Part shown: one piece after another, positions 1 to 11,524 of the stretch
Position numbering within the stretch: position 1 is the stretch's first letter
Layout of the letters: each line of letters opens with the position of its first letter
From: Trichobilharzia regenti
Taxonomy: Eukaryota; Platyhelminthes; Trematoda; Strigeidida; Schistosomatidae
Length of the DNA stretch: 64,000 nucleotides
Reading direction: 5' to 3'
NCBI GenBank assembly: GCA_944472135.2
Contig: OX235268.1
Coordinates: 12,096,589-12,160,588, forward strand
The notes under the pieces: model-generated
Databases searched by the model: none
What the model was told of the DNA's origin: nothing
The model's input: the letters and a program-made list of their open reading frames with translations, nothing else
Position numbers and translations under genes: made by a program

Positions 1-1119
1 ATCTAGCCAATTCCAAACATATATGTATATAAATGAAGCAAAAGGTTGTGTAAGTGACTTGATATAATAATGAGCGTCAACAGCATGTGCTCGAAACGTC
101 ATCAGTTAATAGCACTGTATAACACTGTGCGATTTATCAAAATAAAATCCTATCTATAATGGAGTTACATTCTACCACAGTGCCTAAGTTTTATATTTCA
201 AAAAATGAATTGGGAAGAACAAGAAATTAAACGAAGATATCTTTACGGCGATTTCATTCTCAAAAGCTGTACAATCGCATTTATATACATTAGTTCACAT
301 GGATACAATTATTATTTATTTAGTTCCACATAGCAACGAAGGAGACAATAATTTTCAAATTGATAGGAAAATTTGAAGGCACGAATATAAATATAAATTA
401 CAAGAAGCTTAGAGACAAGATTACATAGGATTAGGAAACAGTTACAACGTACGCAAATTAATATTTGATAACTGGAGAAATAATTTTCAGGGCAAATAAA
501 AGGAGATAATTATTTCCAACTTGACATGACATACAAGAGGCTTAGAAACAGAAATTACACAGGAGTGGAATATCTGTGTAAAATGCTTATTCTAAACGGA
601 CTACAAGTGTGATCAGTAGGAGCGTGGAAACAAACTTAAAATAACTGATTGCATAACTGAAAACGGAATTGGGATGAATTGAATGAAGAGAAAGAGACGA
701 AGATACAGAGAGAGAGAGAGAGAGAAGAAAACATGAAAACTGAGGGATAAGGGAACATACCGAGCTGGGTCCGCGGTAGTTGTAAAGGCTGGTCTGCTTT
801 CTTTTGAACATACAGCTCCGGCTTTTCGGAGTATATGGCGAGAGCTTCTGCACTAGAAAGAGGTCGAAAATACAGCGCCTGTGGTAGATTTTTGTTTACT
901 TTGTAAATGACTCTGAATGATGACTCAGTGAAGATTCAGTGACAGGTATTGGCGAGGTGTTCAGTTGTGGCACATCTGATTGAAGCAGTGCCTCCTCTTT
1001 CAGGCTTACTGGATGATGTTCCATAGCAGGATTTGATAAGACCCGATTGTAATGATCTCTTTACCTTGCTCCGCATGAGCAGGTGAAGTGCTATGTGCAC
1101 ATTGAATTGGTCATACATT
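1..1119. other. AT-rich DNA with no recognised gene
   Basis: It contains a short (GA)n run near 706-724 and, at 69-170, a repeat module shared with 30,838-30,930. The small ORFs here are low-complexity and not convincing as genes. Confidence 0.6.
61..170 (+). repeat. Dispersed short module with a GAAACGTCATCAG-type core
   Basis: The core at about 95-170 reads through a gaaacgtcatcag-like box, then an actgtataacact box, then a tttatcaaaataaaat tail. The same order of boxes occurs at 30,838-30,930 and in its mirror at 44,360-44,450. The core is preceded by a gagc/gctc inverted pair in each copy. A similar phrase near the 3' end of Penelope-like retroelements is known to me only loosely, so the class assignment is tentative. 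Confidence 0.4.
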
Positions 1120-1951
1120 AATATTAATAATTTTCCTTCATTCCAGATACAGTACCAGTGGTACAGTGTGGAATTTTCAGCACATTTCTACAATATTGCA
1201 TCTAAGATAATCAAACATTTTAAAGGAGTATTTCAAAAAATAAATATAAAAAACAACAAAAAAAACAAACAAACACAACGCTAATAATAAATGCAAAAAT
1301 AATACCAAGAAGTGGAATGAAAAATAAACAACATAAAATAATTTCTCAGTATTGCGTAGTGGAAGCTATGATATTTCATGTGTGGTAACAGTAAAGCTAT
1401 AGTCATACTTGAAGTTATGAAATGATATTTAGGAATGTTTATCGCATGATCAGTTAATTTAATTGGACAACACTAAACAATGATCAAATAACATTTCAGG
1501 GTTTTTATTGCCAGGTCTTATGCGGTGATTGTAGTCGTAGCGTGAGTAATCCTGCACAGTACAAAACGTTTTAAGATGGTGACATTGGCGTTCACAACCA
1601 AGATTGTCAGTTAATATTACCGAACAAAAAAACAACCACGAAACTAATATTACATGACGGTTAATGATTGAACAATTTTGTAACACTCATAGTGCTAATA
1701 TAGTCGGAACCAGTAGATACACAAAAGAATGAGTACAATAAGCTACCAGAAAGTAAGCCAATGTTAATGATTTAGGTAGCTAAGTATGTTTTAGAAGGTT
1801 TTCACTATAGAACACAAATACGAGAGAAATAAAAGAGTTAAATTTTGTTATTAACAACAAAGCAAGTCATAGGTTTCACGATTAATATTGTCTCTGTCAC
1901 TAAGAACACGGGCCAAATGAGGTATCGTGGAGTTCTTGTACTTGGTTTTAC

Positions 1952-2283
1952 TGTGGTGAGAGCAGGCTAGCCAAAATTGGTGGAGAGTATTTCACGTCAA
2001 TTGGTATGTTGCAAATATTGGTGGTGAGAAAATATGAACAAGACTGATTCAACAACCAAGTACAGCAGACTTTGCGGAGACAGATACAGTTAACATATAA
2101 ATGATCTGAAATTCAAAAATAGTCAAAAATAGATGTAAGTCAACTTTCTGTGAGAAGCAATCAATCAGAAGAGTGTGTTTGTTTGCTTGGATAAGCTTTA
2201 ATAATCTACATGAAAATATATAAATACGCGTTGATTTCCTTAATAAACGATATGTTGCCTGACCCTAGTCTTCTTTTGTTACA
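1952..2283 (+). mobile_element. Solo LTR inserted in the old CR1-like LINE
   Basis: The 332-bp block starts TGTGGTGAGAG and ends TTGTTACA, the TG...CA ends of an LTR. A second copy in the same orientation lies at 40,001-40,329. An AATAAA signal sits near its 3' end. It interrupts the LINE between two collinear C-terminal coding pieces, the first ending SSGRTR and the second reading KYKNS on the minus strand. No internal retroviral-type coding region adjoins it. The flanks do not give a clean target duplication, which suggests age. Its length resembles the gypsy-type Boudicca LTR of schistosomes as I remember it. Confidence 0.75.
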
Positions 2284-4600
2284 GTATGAGCATATATTAT
2301 TTATACTGACATCTTGTTCTACCTGATGAGAAACAAGGAGAGATTTCGGAATAGAGGGGGTGTTGGCGGTCAGACAGTATGGTTTTATACCATTCTTCAC
2401 GTGCATTCAAATGCCTTTCTAATAAGGTAGTGACGAGCTGACTGAGTTTTACACCACTATTCCTACCAACTTTCAACATCCTTCTTAGGATGAAATAGCC
2501 CTTTTTCAGAAGCCCAGGAAAGACTAATGGAGAGCAGTGAAGTAGAATAGGTAAGATACGAGAGTTGAAAAATTGTGAAAGCTGAGGTTGAGTGATTCCA
2601 GATAGTCTGAGTTTCTAATTGTAGTAGGTTACATGAAGCAATTTCTTGGAAATCGTAAGATGAAGTGAAAGAGAGACGGAGAGAGAACAGCACTCTGAGG
2701 ATCTCCAGCTTCAGTAGGTAAGGGAGGTGAAGAAACACCGTTATATACCGTGTACTGCATCCTATTAGATAAGTAGGAGTGCAGCCAGCTGACAGCCCAT
2801 GAATCAGTTTACGTAAGGCTAAGCTTGTTAAGCAAAAGACCTTTTGGTACAGATTCGAAAGCCGATGTGTAATCAAGGAATGTACAACGGACATACTTGG
2901 CCCCTTTTTCTATGGAGGATACAATGTTGTAATGAAACACAGCAGCAGCGTCTAAAATACTGCTACCCTGTCTGTAAGCGAACTGCTTTGGATCATTTGA
3001 GAAGCTTAGGGAGGGAACAAGTTTTAGTAACAATAATTTCTCCATTAGTTTCAAAAAAGGAGAGGTAATAGCAATAGGTCTAAACTTAACACTATTTCCA
3101 GAACCAGACTTGGGTACTGGGATGATTTTATACCTTTCCACAGAGAAGGTATAACATTATTAGAAAAAGAAGTATTGAGAACGTTTGTAAGTGGGTTACT
3201 TAAAATATCAGCACATTTCCTAAGAACAATGGCAGGTATGCCATCAGGGCCTAGACTCTGGGAAGGTTTAAGAGATTTTAAACATTTAAGAACACCAGAA
3301 GTATTGAAACTATGAAAGTCACTGGCCATTTTATTAGTTAAATTGAAGGCAAAAAAGACATTTGGAGGGCTGACAAAGGATCTATTAAGAGTACTTACAT
3401 TAATAGAAGGGGCAAAATAACGATGCTTACCACAACCTGTAATTTCTCTGGAAAGCTTTCATATGTTTCCTGGATTTTACATGACGAAATTCTTTGATTA
3501 TAAATAATGTTTAGCCTCTTGATTTCGGATGCGATTTGGATGTTTATCCTCCAAAGACCAGATTTATCCTTAGTCTTTTACAGTCTCTCTTTTTCTCTTC
3601 GAAGCGTTTTGAGATGAGTGGCGGAGAAACGGTCCATTCTTTTGAGAAGTATCTGTTTTGGACAGCAAACATCAAGGCAGAATTAAAGATAGTCAAATTG
3701 GAAACAGTATCATCCAGTTTGTGTTCACTGAAAAGTTCCCAGTTTGTGTCATTTAGTATACATCTTAGTTTGAGCACATTCTCCTGTGAGTAACACCTTT
3801 GCTGTGTTTTCCTGGACAGATATGAGAGGATAATATAGTGAGATCTGTTATATATCTTAGTTAATATCCGAATAATACAATGATCAAAGTTCATTAAAGG
3901 AGCACATCTGCGTGCTTCATATATTTCCTCATATTTTCTCATCATTAATAAATACTAGATCCAGTGTTTTATCAAGTCGAGTAGGAAATTTAGCAATATC
4001 GACATGACCCAATGATTCAAGGAAAGAACAATGGCAGCAATTGAAATCTCCTGTGAAAACTGATAAAGTGTTTTCAAGATGTGTAACAGTGATTTCACTG
4101 AATTCATCAGCAAAATCAGATAGATACGAAGCAGAACAGCCAGGAGTAACATAAATGTTCGAGACGAAGACGCATTGAAACTTGGATAAGTGTTTCGGAA
4201 GACATTTGAATGTTATACAATCAATAAATCCACTAGAGAAGGAAAAACACACATCATTTGAAGTTGACCCGTTGAGAATGAATGAAAGTCGCAACATATC
4301 CACCTCTTTTCTTTCTGGAGCATAGTCGATCTTGTCTAAACAATGTAAAACCATTAAGAGAAACCAGGTTGTCATCATAGAGTTCATAGAGCCATGTTTC
4401 ATGTAATGCAACAATCGCCTTGACGTGATAGGTATCAGTAGATAAGAGAGACTGGAGATGCATAATTTTGTTGGGAAGTGAACGGCAGTTTGAACTGACA
4501 ATAACAGGAATAGTTGTGCGATATACAGGTGACTGTTTAAGAGCACGTTGCCAAACACCGTGATGTTTTCTCTTAGTTTGATTAGGTGCATGAAAGGCAT
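2206..4600 (-). pseudogene. CR1-like endonuclease-reverse transcriptase pseudogene
   Basis: Fragments in different frames align in order with the 1,025-residue ORF at 24,640-27,717. The endonuclease part keeps the LHETWL stretch (intact copy: LQETWL) and a TGDFN box. The reverse transcriptase part keeps FRPIAITSPFLK and a FLDYTSAF box containing the first catalytic Asp. The region expected to hold the YADD box (around 2,460-2,890) is scrambled by frameshifts. The last piece keeps a HPLYS..SPCFSSGRTR motif and then meets the LTR. Frame breaks in nearly every segment mark it as ancient. No functional product is expected. Confidence 0.85.
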
Positions 4601-4714
4601 ATGGTTTGAAACGTTTAATGAATGAATTACTGTATTTTATACGATTTGTAATCGTATTTTATTAAAATTAGAATGAAAAAATGATGTATTAGATGCAATA
4701 TGTAGATGCCGCCT

Positions 4715-5720
4715 CTTATCTAAACACACACTACTTTTATAATTTTACACACTGATCAAATCCAACAATCTACACTTGATTTTGTTATCTTTACCAATTG
4801 ACCAACTTGACAACGAAAAATGACCCCAGACAGACGAACAATGATCAAGTTAGTAAACTTTATTTTGATATCATAACAGACGTACTAATGCCTTAGTTAT
4901 TTGGTTTAGTGATCTTCATTGCTATTTTGACTTTCAATATGCCCTTTTTACTTGAACTAAGTCTATTTTTCTCACCCCTAACTCTTTTGTTACATATGTG
5001 CTGAGATTTTGTGAATTCTGGTTTATTAATACTTTGATAAAGCTGTAAGCAGCATCAAATAGCGAAACGTCAGTGAAAGCAATATCGTTTTGTTTTCCAC
5101 TCATTGGAAAATACAAAAACCTTTATTATAATGAATATCATATACCCAATGCCCAAATTTTTTCAAACCGTTAAAAGTGAACTTGGTTTGGGCATATTTG
5201 ATAAAATAAAGAGGCTAAATTGTAAATTGTAATAAGATGTTACAGAATTGGTAGGCTTAGCATAAAATCACAAAGGTTGACAAAAAATTAAGGGTAACGA
5301 TGGGGTGAAATAACCTGGGTGGGGAAATCGATAGTGGAGAATAGATAAGAAAGGCGATTGAGTTGTCATTACGAAAAGAATTACCTGTTTATGATGGCCA
5401 TGGCAGGGACAGGGGTTGGATGTATTTCTTTTGGAAACAAAGCGTGGTTTTGAGCTTTTGAAAAGCTAGTGCCTTGGCAATGCCTAGATCTCTTAATTTC
5501 ACTCCTTTTGAATGGTTTGATTGAATCTTTTATATTACTTTGAAAGATTTGTCGAAAGGCGCAGAATGTCCTGAATTGACCAGATCTTTTGTCAATATCT
5601 CCTTAATAACTCCTATGACCCAATGTTTATATTTCAGGATAGTGAAGACATTGTACCATAAAATGATCATAATGATAATAATAGTAAGAAAAATTATGAT
5701 CCTGGTGAACTTATTGTATT
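4715..5720. other. AT-rich interval between two old LINE copies (left arm)
   Basis: No gene is recognised. At 5,020-5,110 there is a gcgaaacgtcagtg box followed (other strand) by a tttatcaaagta box, resembling the module at 61-170. The mirror interval is 61,990-62,995. Confidence 0.5.
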
Positions 5721-5723
5721 ATT

Positions 5724-8700
5724 TATTATTATTTTATCCTTTATTTATTAGAGGAACATAGGGCTTCAGCTGCGCGTCTCCAGTGCCTTCTGTTTTCTGC
5801 CAACTCTTTTCCCCGCTCCAAGTCTGCCCACATGCTTTCATCTCCTCCTCACATGACCTCCTGCAAGTCACCCTTGGACGACCGACTCGCCGCTTCCCTT
5901 TCGGGTTCCACTCGAGCAATTGACTGGCGTGTGATGTCACTTGATGGTTCCCTCAGCGCATGGCCAATCCACTTCCATTTATTCCGGCCTATTGGTTTCA
6001 CAATAGGTTCCTGGTTGGTTCTCTCATTGCCAGAGATCCCTGTTGCTGATCTCTTCTGGCTGGCCATCTGATCTTGAGTATTGAGCGAAGAAAACTGTTG
6101 ATGAAGGTCTGAAATTTGTTTGAGATGCTCTTTATGACGCGCTGGTCAAGTCTCAGATCCGTATAGTAGCACTGACTGACTTCACATTGGAGTTGAAAAT
6201 CCGGATCTTATTTTTGATGACGAATGCTGTTGTCCTCCTCACAGACTTAAGAGTAGTGAAAGCTTGTCTTGCTTTTCCGATTCTGGCTTTGATATCCTTG
6301 TTAGTTCCACCAGCCTGTAGTTGAAACGATGTTTCCCAGGTAGGTAGGTGAGTAAAGGAGGTTGTTTCCTTCAGGGTCCTCCCATATATGCTGATTGTCG
6401 TCTGTTGTTGTTGTTTTTGCTGTTGCTGTTGACCTGGAATCTCCATCACCTCTGTTTTATCTATGTTCACCTGAAGTGTAGGCCTATCTTTGATGCTTCT
6501 TCTGCCAGCTTGTTGCTTTTCACTTGCATATCTTCCAGCTTGTGGGAAATCAGACATATATCATCGCTGAAGTCCAGATTCTCCAATATTTTTGTGTGAG
6601 TCCATTGTTATGCCTGTCTCCTCATTCCCCGTTGTCTGTCGCACTGGAATCAGGAAGATCATTGGTGATAGTAGACACCCTCGCCTCACTCCCGTCCTCA
6701 CTTCGAAGGATTCCGTAGGTTCCTGTTGTGGATTACTTGGCATACATCACTGTCGTATAACTACTGGATTAGATGTATAATTGTCGATGGCACCCCTTGT
6801 TGGTAGCGAAGTAGTTTTCAAATCACCTCTCGATCGACGCTGCGCTGTCAAAGGTTTATTCAAAGTCGATGAAGTTGAGACAGAGAGGTGACTGCTGTTC
6901 CAAGCTATGTTCAATGATGATCCGTGGAGTGGCGATTTGATTTATACATGACTTGTTTCTCCTGAATCCAGCTTGTCCCAGTCAAAGTCTCGCATCCAGA
7001 GCTGGTTTGATTCTCTTCCGGATGATGCTGCTTAGTATTTTGCTTGTGATGGACAGGAGCGTAATTCGGCGCCAGTTTTTGCATTGAATGAAGTCTTCTT
7101 TCTTTGGCAGTTTGAATACGTATCCTTTCTTTCACTCCTCAGGTACTTTGCCCTCTTTCCACAGCTCATCCAGTAGTGGTGTCATCAAGTCCGCTGTTGT
7201 CTCTGAGTCTATTTTCAAAGCTTCTGCTGTGATTCCATCTAGTCCTGCTGCTTTCCCAGCTTTTAGCATCTTGATTGTCTTCAGGACTTCTGATTTCGTC
7301 GAAGGGTCGATGTTCACTGGTAGTTCTGTTTCCGTCGTCAGTATTGTTCGGCGCGTTTTAGGTGGTGGTCGATTTAGAAGTCTTTCGAAGTGTTCAGCCC
7401 AGTGTTTTCCTTGCTCTACTTCTTTGGTGACTGACTTTCCATTGTCATCCTTTACTGGCCTTATCTGTGTTGAACGTTTGCCCGATAGGTTCCTAGTTGT
7501 TTGGTGGAGTGTGGCGAGGTCTCCTCTGGCTGCAGCTTGTTCTGCTTCACTTTCCATGACTTCATAATATTTTCTTTTATCTTCCCTGGCACTCTTCTTT
7601 ACTCTTTTGTTCAGCGTATTATAACTTGCATTCAACTCCTGTTTTCGTTTCTCACCGGTGCACTGGATAATCTTTTGCTTCACTGTCCTTCTCTCTTCTA
7701 TTAGTTTCCAAGTGTCCGTAGTGAGCCACTGTTTGTCCTGCCTCTTCCTTCTGCCTAGAATTTCTGTGCAGGTTTGACTCCACACCGTTTTCAAGTTGTC
7801 CCAGTGCTTTTCGACGCTGACCCTTTCGCTGGTGTCGATTTGTGTCTCGGCTTTTTTCGTTTATGCTTGAAATGAAGATGTCCTTTGTATCTTGGTCCTT
7901 CAGTTTTGGGTGTTGAACTTGGCTTGTTGTCTATCTGCAGCGCCTGCTTCCCTGAAAACTCTTATTTTGATTTGGATTGTCCCTTTTACGAGATAGTGGT
8001 CTGAGCCAACGTCTGCTCCTCTTCTTGCTTTTGTGTCAAGTAGGCTGCGCCTCCACTTCCTTGAGCAGGATTGATGTGAAGTTAATTTGGTTTTTGGTTC
8101 GCCCATCTGGTGACACTCATTTAGCCTTGTGGATATCTTAGTGTTTGCATACGCTGCCACCAATCACTAGTTCGTTGAAGGTGCAGAAGTCGGCGAAGAG
8201 TTCTCCATTTTCATTCATTTAGTCAAGAGCTTCTCTACCCGCGATTAGTTCTCTTCCTGTGTTGTCTGGTCTCAGTTTGGCGTTCATGTTTCCTATTAGT
8301 ATCTTAATGTCACCAGCTGAAGTATTGTCCATTTTTGCCTGTAGTTTATTGTAGAAATCTTCTTTCTTTTCGATTTCTGAGTTGTTTGTGGGTGCATAGC
8401 ATGGCATAATTGGCACTTTACTTCCATTGGAGTTGAATCTGGCGGTCATTAGCCTGGACGAGATCGCCTCCTATTGCATAAGGGCCTTTGTTGCCTTTGT
8501 TGGTAACATCATGATAGCCACGCCTTCGGAGTGCATGTGGTTATCTTCTGGGTGACCGGAGTAGATCACTGACTCATCCGTTGAAAATTTGATGAGTTTA
8601 TTCCCGTTCCATTTGCTTTCACATATCCCCAGTACTTGAATTCAGGATTGGTTTCATTTCGTTTCCGATCTGTTCGGCTTCGCCAATCTCGTACATAGTG

Positions 8701-8829
8701 CGGACATTCCATGTCCCCACACAGACTTTTTCCTTTGGTGCAAAGAGATTCATCGTGCTGAAGTTTCTGTAGCAACTTTGTTTACAGAGTGGGGTTGCTA
8801 GCCTCACGCTTGAGAAAGGGATTGTTACA
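5724..8829 (-). mobile_element. RTE-like LINE, broken copy A (left arm)
   Basis: The minus strand carries a LINE of the RTE clade (SR2-like in schistosomes). It starts near 8,829 with a 5' leader, continues with an apurinic endonuclease-type domain whose first motif is VGTWNVRTM (about 8,720-8,690), a reverse transcriptase (about 7,790-6,560), a glutamine-rich low-complexity stretch (about 6,440-6,400) and a C-terminal WKWIGHALR box (about 5,970), and ends in an A- and TAA-rich tail near 5,724. Several stops and frameshifts are shared with the right-arm copy, so it inserted and decayed before or during the duplication. Confidence 0.9.
5734..8807 (-). pseudogene. RTE-like endonuclease-reverse transcriptase pseudogene (copy A, left)
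   Basis: The longest surviving piece (7,794-7,132) covers the linker and the start of the reverse transcriptase, with a KAAGLDGITAEAL box typical of RTE fingers. Further on, a FIDFEKTFDS box carries the first catalytic Asp, and the usual FADD box appears as FSDD near 6,575. Endonuclease pieces lie at 8,807-8,566, 8,449-8,219 and 8,163-7,900. A stop falls just after the VPEE piece at 7,132, among others. The protein would have nicked target DNA and copied element RNA. This copy cannot make it. Confidence 0.85.
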
Positions 8830-10414
8830 TTAAGATAAAGTTCAGAGAGAAGCGACCTTATGTGTTTCTCCTCTTAGAATCAGATAATAAGGAATAAAAC
8901 AATCAGAACAACATCAGCAAAGGAAAATTATTCGCAGCAAAGAGGGCAACAAACGACAAAAGCAATACAAAACAACATCATGCAATACAGTTAAGCTAAG
9001 TTAACTAACATGATATCAAAACCACAGACTCACTGACTTGGGCCATCTTGAACATATAAATCCAACAGTATATACAATTACAGATATGAGTTAGTGTTAA
9101 AAGGTCACAAAATGACAAACAGTTAGTTATAGGCATTATCTGTCAAAAACACTATATCCACATGTTTAGTGTTCGAAAGTAAACGGATTTCAATAATTTC
9201 CAAAACTTCGTGGTCAGAAACACCAGAGAAATGAGAGTTTTATGTAACTAAGCAATTGTAGAGCACTAATCAATATATATATATAGTGGGTCAGGGTAAA
9301 CAGAGAGAGTGAATAAGTTTCGTCTCTACATATGTCTGGTCTCTGTCTATTAATCACTAAAGTCCCAGCTATGACTAGGAGGCGTAATGGTGTGCCTTCA
9401 TTTCATTTATTTTTCGCAAGCTGCCTCCTTCTGGTTCGATAATTAAACAATCGATAACTCTGTATGACGAGTGCGATATATCAAATATCTATCATCCAAC
9501 ACCTAAATCGTCTAGGTTACTGCGTGGTTAAGATTATTCTGCATGCAAATGAATGAGACTGTGAGACAGTTTCAGTAGAGAGAGGCAGGTTGTTAATTGT
9601 AACGAAAGCCTGTTGTCAACCACAGTTGAACCATAGCAGTAACAAAACACAAACTATTATGAAAACAGAAAACCAGTATATCAGCACACGATATTACAGA
9701 ACAATAGTTATGTACTAGCCAATCGCACACAAACATTAAATCATTATCACTGTTAAATAGTAACACAGATTTTTGTCGTAAATAACTGAAGTGTGTATAC
9801 CATTAGCAGATTCAAGGACTCTGCGTTACTCAGGAATTAAAACCGACTATATAGAAGAAAGCATCGATTGGTCCGCTGGTCACAATTTTTCGGTGTTTGT
9901 CGTAGCTACTTTCGGAAAAATTGCATGCATGACATCTCTCATTCAAATCAATACCAATCGAGATTGTTAGTGAACCTTATTCTCACAGCTCATGGATAGT
10001 CATAACACAGACAACGTTAAAATTTCTTCACATGTTTTTTTATAAAATGTTGCCGTACTTTAGGTAAGGTTACTTCATTCCACTCTCATTTGAGTTTCAA
10101 GAGGAATTGTTTATGATTCACTACTGCTGAGACTTACAGAACTTGTTGTAGTCTCATCTTGGTGTCGGTTGTACCACCATCTGCATTACTATGTATAGGC
10201 TGATCACTTTGACAACGGAAACATATTCACTTGTCAAATATTAAGCATTCTGTGATATTAACCAGCGTTCTTCTATACTATGACAAGCATTATTTAATTT
10301 TAATTGATTTATCTTTTCAACGACCAAAACATTAGCAGTTCGTCAGAGGACTGACTGACGAATGCTGTCACTGTATGCTGTTATTGATCTCTGACAGATC
10401 AGTAGACACTTTAA

Positions 10415-10438
10415 CAACAGTTACTTAAGTAACTGTTG
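10415..10438. repeat. Perfect 24-bp palindrome
   Basis: The sequence is identical to its own reverse complement, centred on TTAA, with half-site caacagttactt. The mirror copy is at 57,267-57,290. It could be a cruciform or a dimeric binding site. No function is visible. Confidence 0.7.
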
Positions 10439-11226
10439 AAACTATTGTCAGAGTTTACTCATTCTTAAACTTTGTTTAAACAATACATATCCACTGGGTG
10501 TGCTCACTCTAGCCTTCTCAAATCGATATTTAGGTTACTGAACAAAAGTTAAGTTTTTGTACTACTGTCACAAAGTCAGCTTAGTTGATTTCAATATTTC
10601 TGTCTAAGTTTTAAAGACCGTTTTATTCTTAACATTGCTTTTTATTTTTCTTCTGTCTCATTACATTATATTGCTAAAATATGCCTTATATAAGATAGTA
10701 TACCATCTAGAGATAACTTTGTGAAACTCTGTGGAGTAAGTGTATGTCTCTGAAGTCACCTCATTGTAGAATCAATATTTTGATGTGAATCAAATGAAGG
10801 GGTGTATCTATCAAACTCAATGACTTAGTATTATATTATAGAATTTTATATATCGACTGACATCATGATGTTGTAAGGAAAAGGATTCTTACTTGAATAA
10901 AATAAAGATCATCTCAATCAGTCTAAAATTTTTGCTCTGTTTTATTTCTTCGACTAGTCAGCGATGCACAAAACCTCTGGAAGTGATGAGATGAGACATA
11001 CCTTTTGAAAAGAATGTCGTATACATACACATATATGGAATTAATAGTAGGTGAGATGGAATCAATGATATTATTGACAAGTTTATTTTGAAGGTGTTCG
11101 TACATGGTCAGGAAATTTGTTTGCAAGTAAACCTTTCACATTTGCAGGATTTTTATTGAGACCATTATCTACTGTGTGAAACTTTGTGAAATTTTACTAC
11201 AGTCTAGAGTGAGCTTCGACTTTCAG

Positions 11227-11409
11227 CTAAGTCAACCCTTCAAAGAAGACTTTCGAAAATGTGCGTGAGTACAGCTCGATCATCAAGAAATTAGATAATA
11301 TTTGAACAAGTAGAGTCAATGATATTTTAGTCATTGTGCTCCTTGACAGATTAGATTGTTCAGTGATTTTAGCATCGGCCTCAACGAAACCTGATGAATT
11401 AATAGTCAT
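11227..11409 (-). CDS. Short hypothetical ORF (left-arm copy)
   Basis: Sixty codons with a hydrophobic middle (ISLTLLVQILSNFLMIELY), mirrored at 56,296-56,478. A tatataag box lies about 15 bp upstream of the ATG. I recognise no family. The arm-to-arm identity reflects the palindrome and is not evidence of selection. It is probably a chance ORF. Confidence 0.15.
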   Translation of the reverse strand: MTINSSGFVEADAKITEQSNLSRSTMTKISLTLLVQILSNFLMIELYSRTFSKVFFEGLT

Positions 11410-11524
11410 GCAAGAAAGAGGCTTATATAACCCTATGGCAGAGCATGCGGAAATGAGTCTTTTTCAAGGATAAACTTACTGGTTTATTTTTTATAACGTT
11501 TCACACCATCTTGACATTATTTTA

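Larger units (their letters stand above)
1120..4714 (-). mobile_element. Old, broken CR1-like LINE with nested LTR
   Basis: The minus strand reads through a LINE collinear with the intact copy at 24,250-27,645. From 5' to 3' these are a GGCGGC start near 4,714, endonuclease remnants (4,600-3,930), a linker (3,945-3,544), reverse transcriptase remnants (3,330-2,460), a C-terminal piece (2,479-2,297) and, beyond the LTR, its continuation (1,951 to about 1,850). The 3' UTR ends near 1,120, sharing the tgctgaaaattcca box of the intact copy. The reading frame is broken many times by frameshifts and stops, so it is inactive. Its outer part lies beyond the region where mirror pairing can be tested. 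Confidence 0.85.
8830..11524. other. Left-arm interval without recognised genes
   Basis: It is AT-rich and non-coding in appearance. It includes a (TA)n run near 9,272-9,284, longer by about 4 bp in the mirror near 58,428, and a perfect 24-bp palindrome at 10,415-10,438. Two short ORFs near 10,923-11,409 have no recognisable family. Confidence 0.5.

Noticed and set aside
587..853. Protein-coding gene of 88 codons on the minus strand
   Set aside because: It is dominated by a serine/leucine run encoded by the (GA)n microsatellite and has no supporting signals.
7088..7567. 159-codon serine-rich ORF on the plus strand (and its mirror at 60,142-60,621)
   Set aside because: It is the antisense shadow of the RTE reverse transcriptase, and its serine-rich composition is typical of such shadows.
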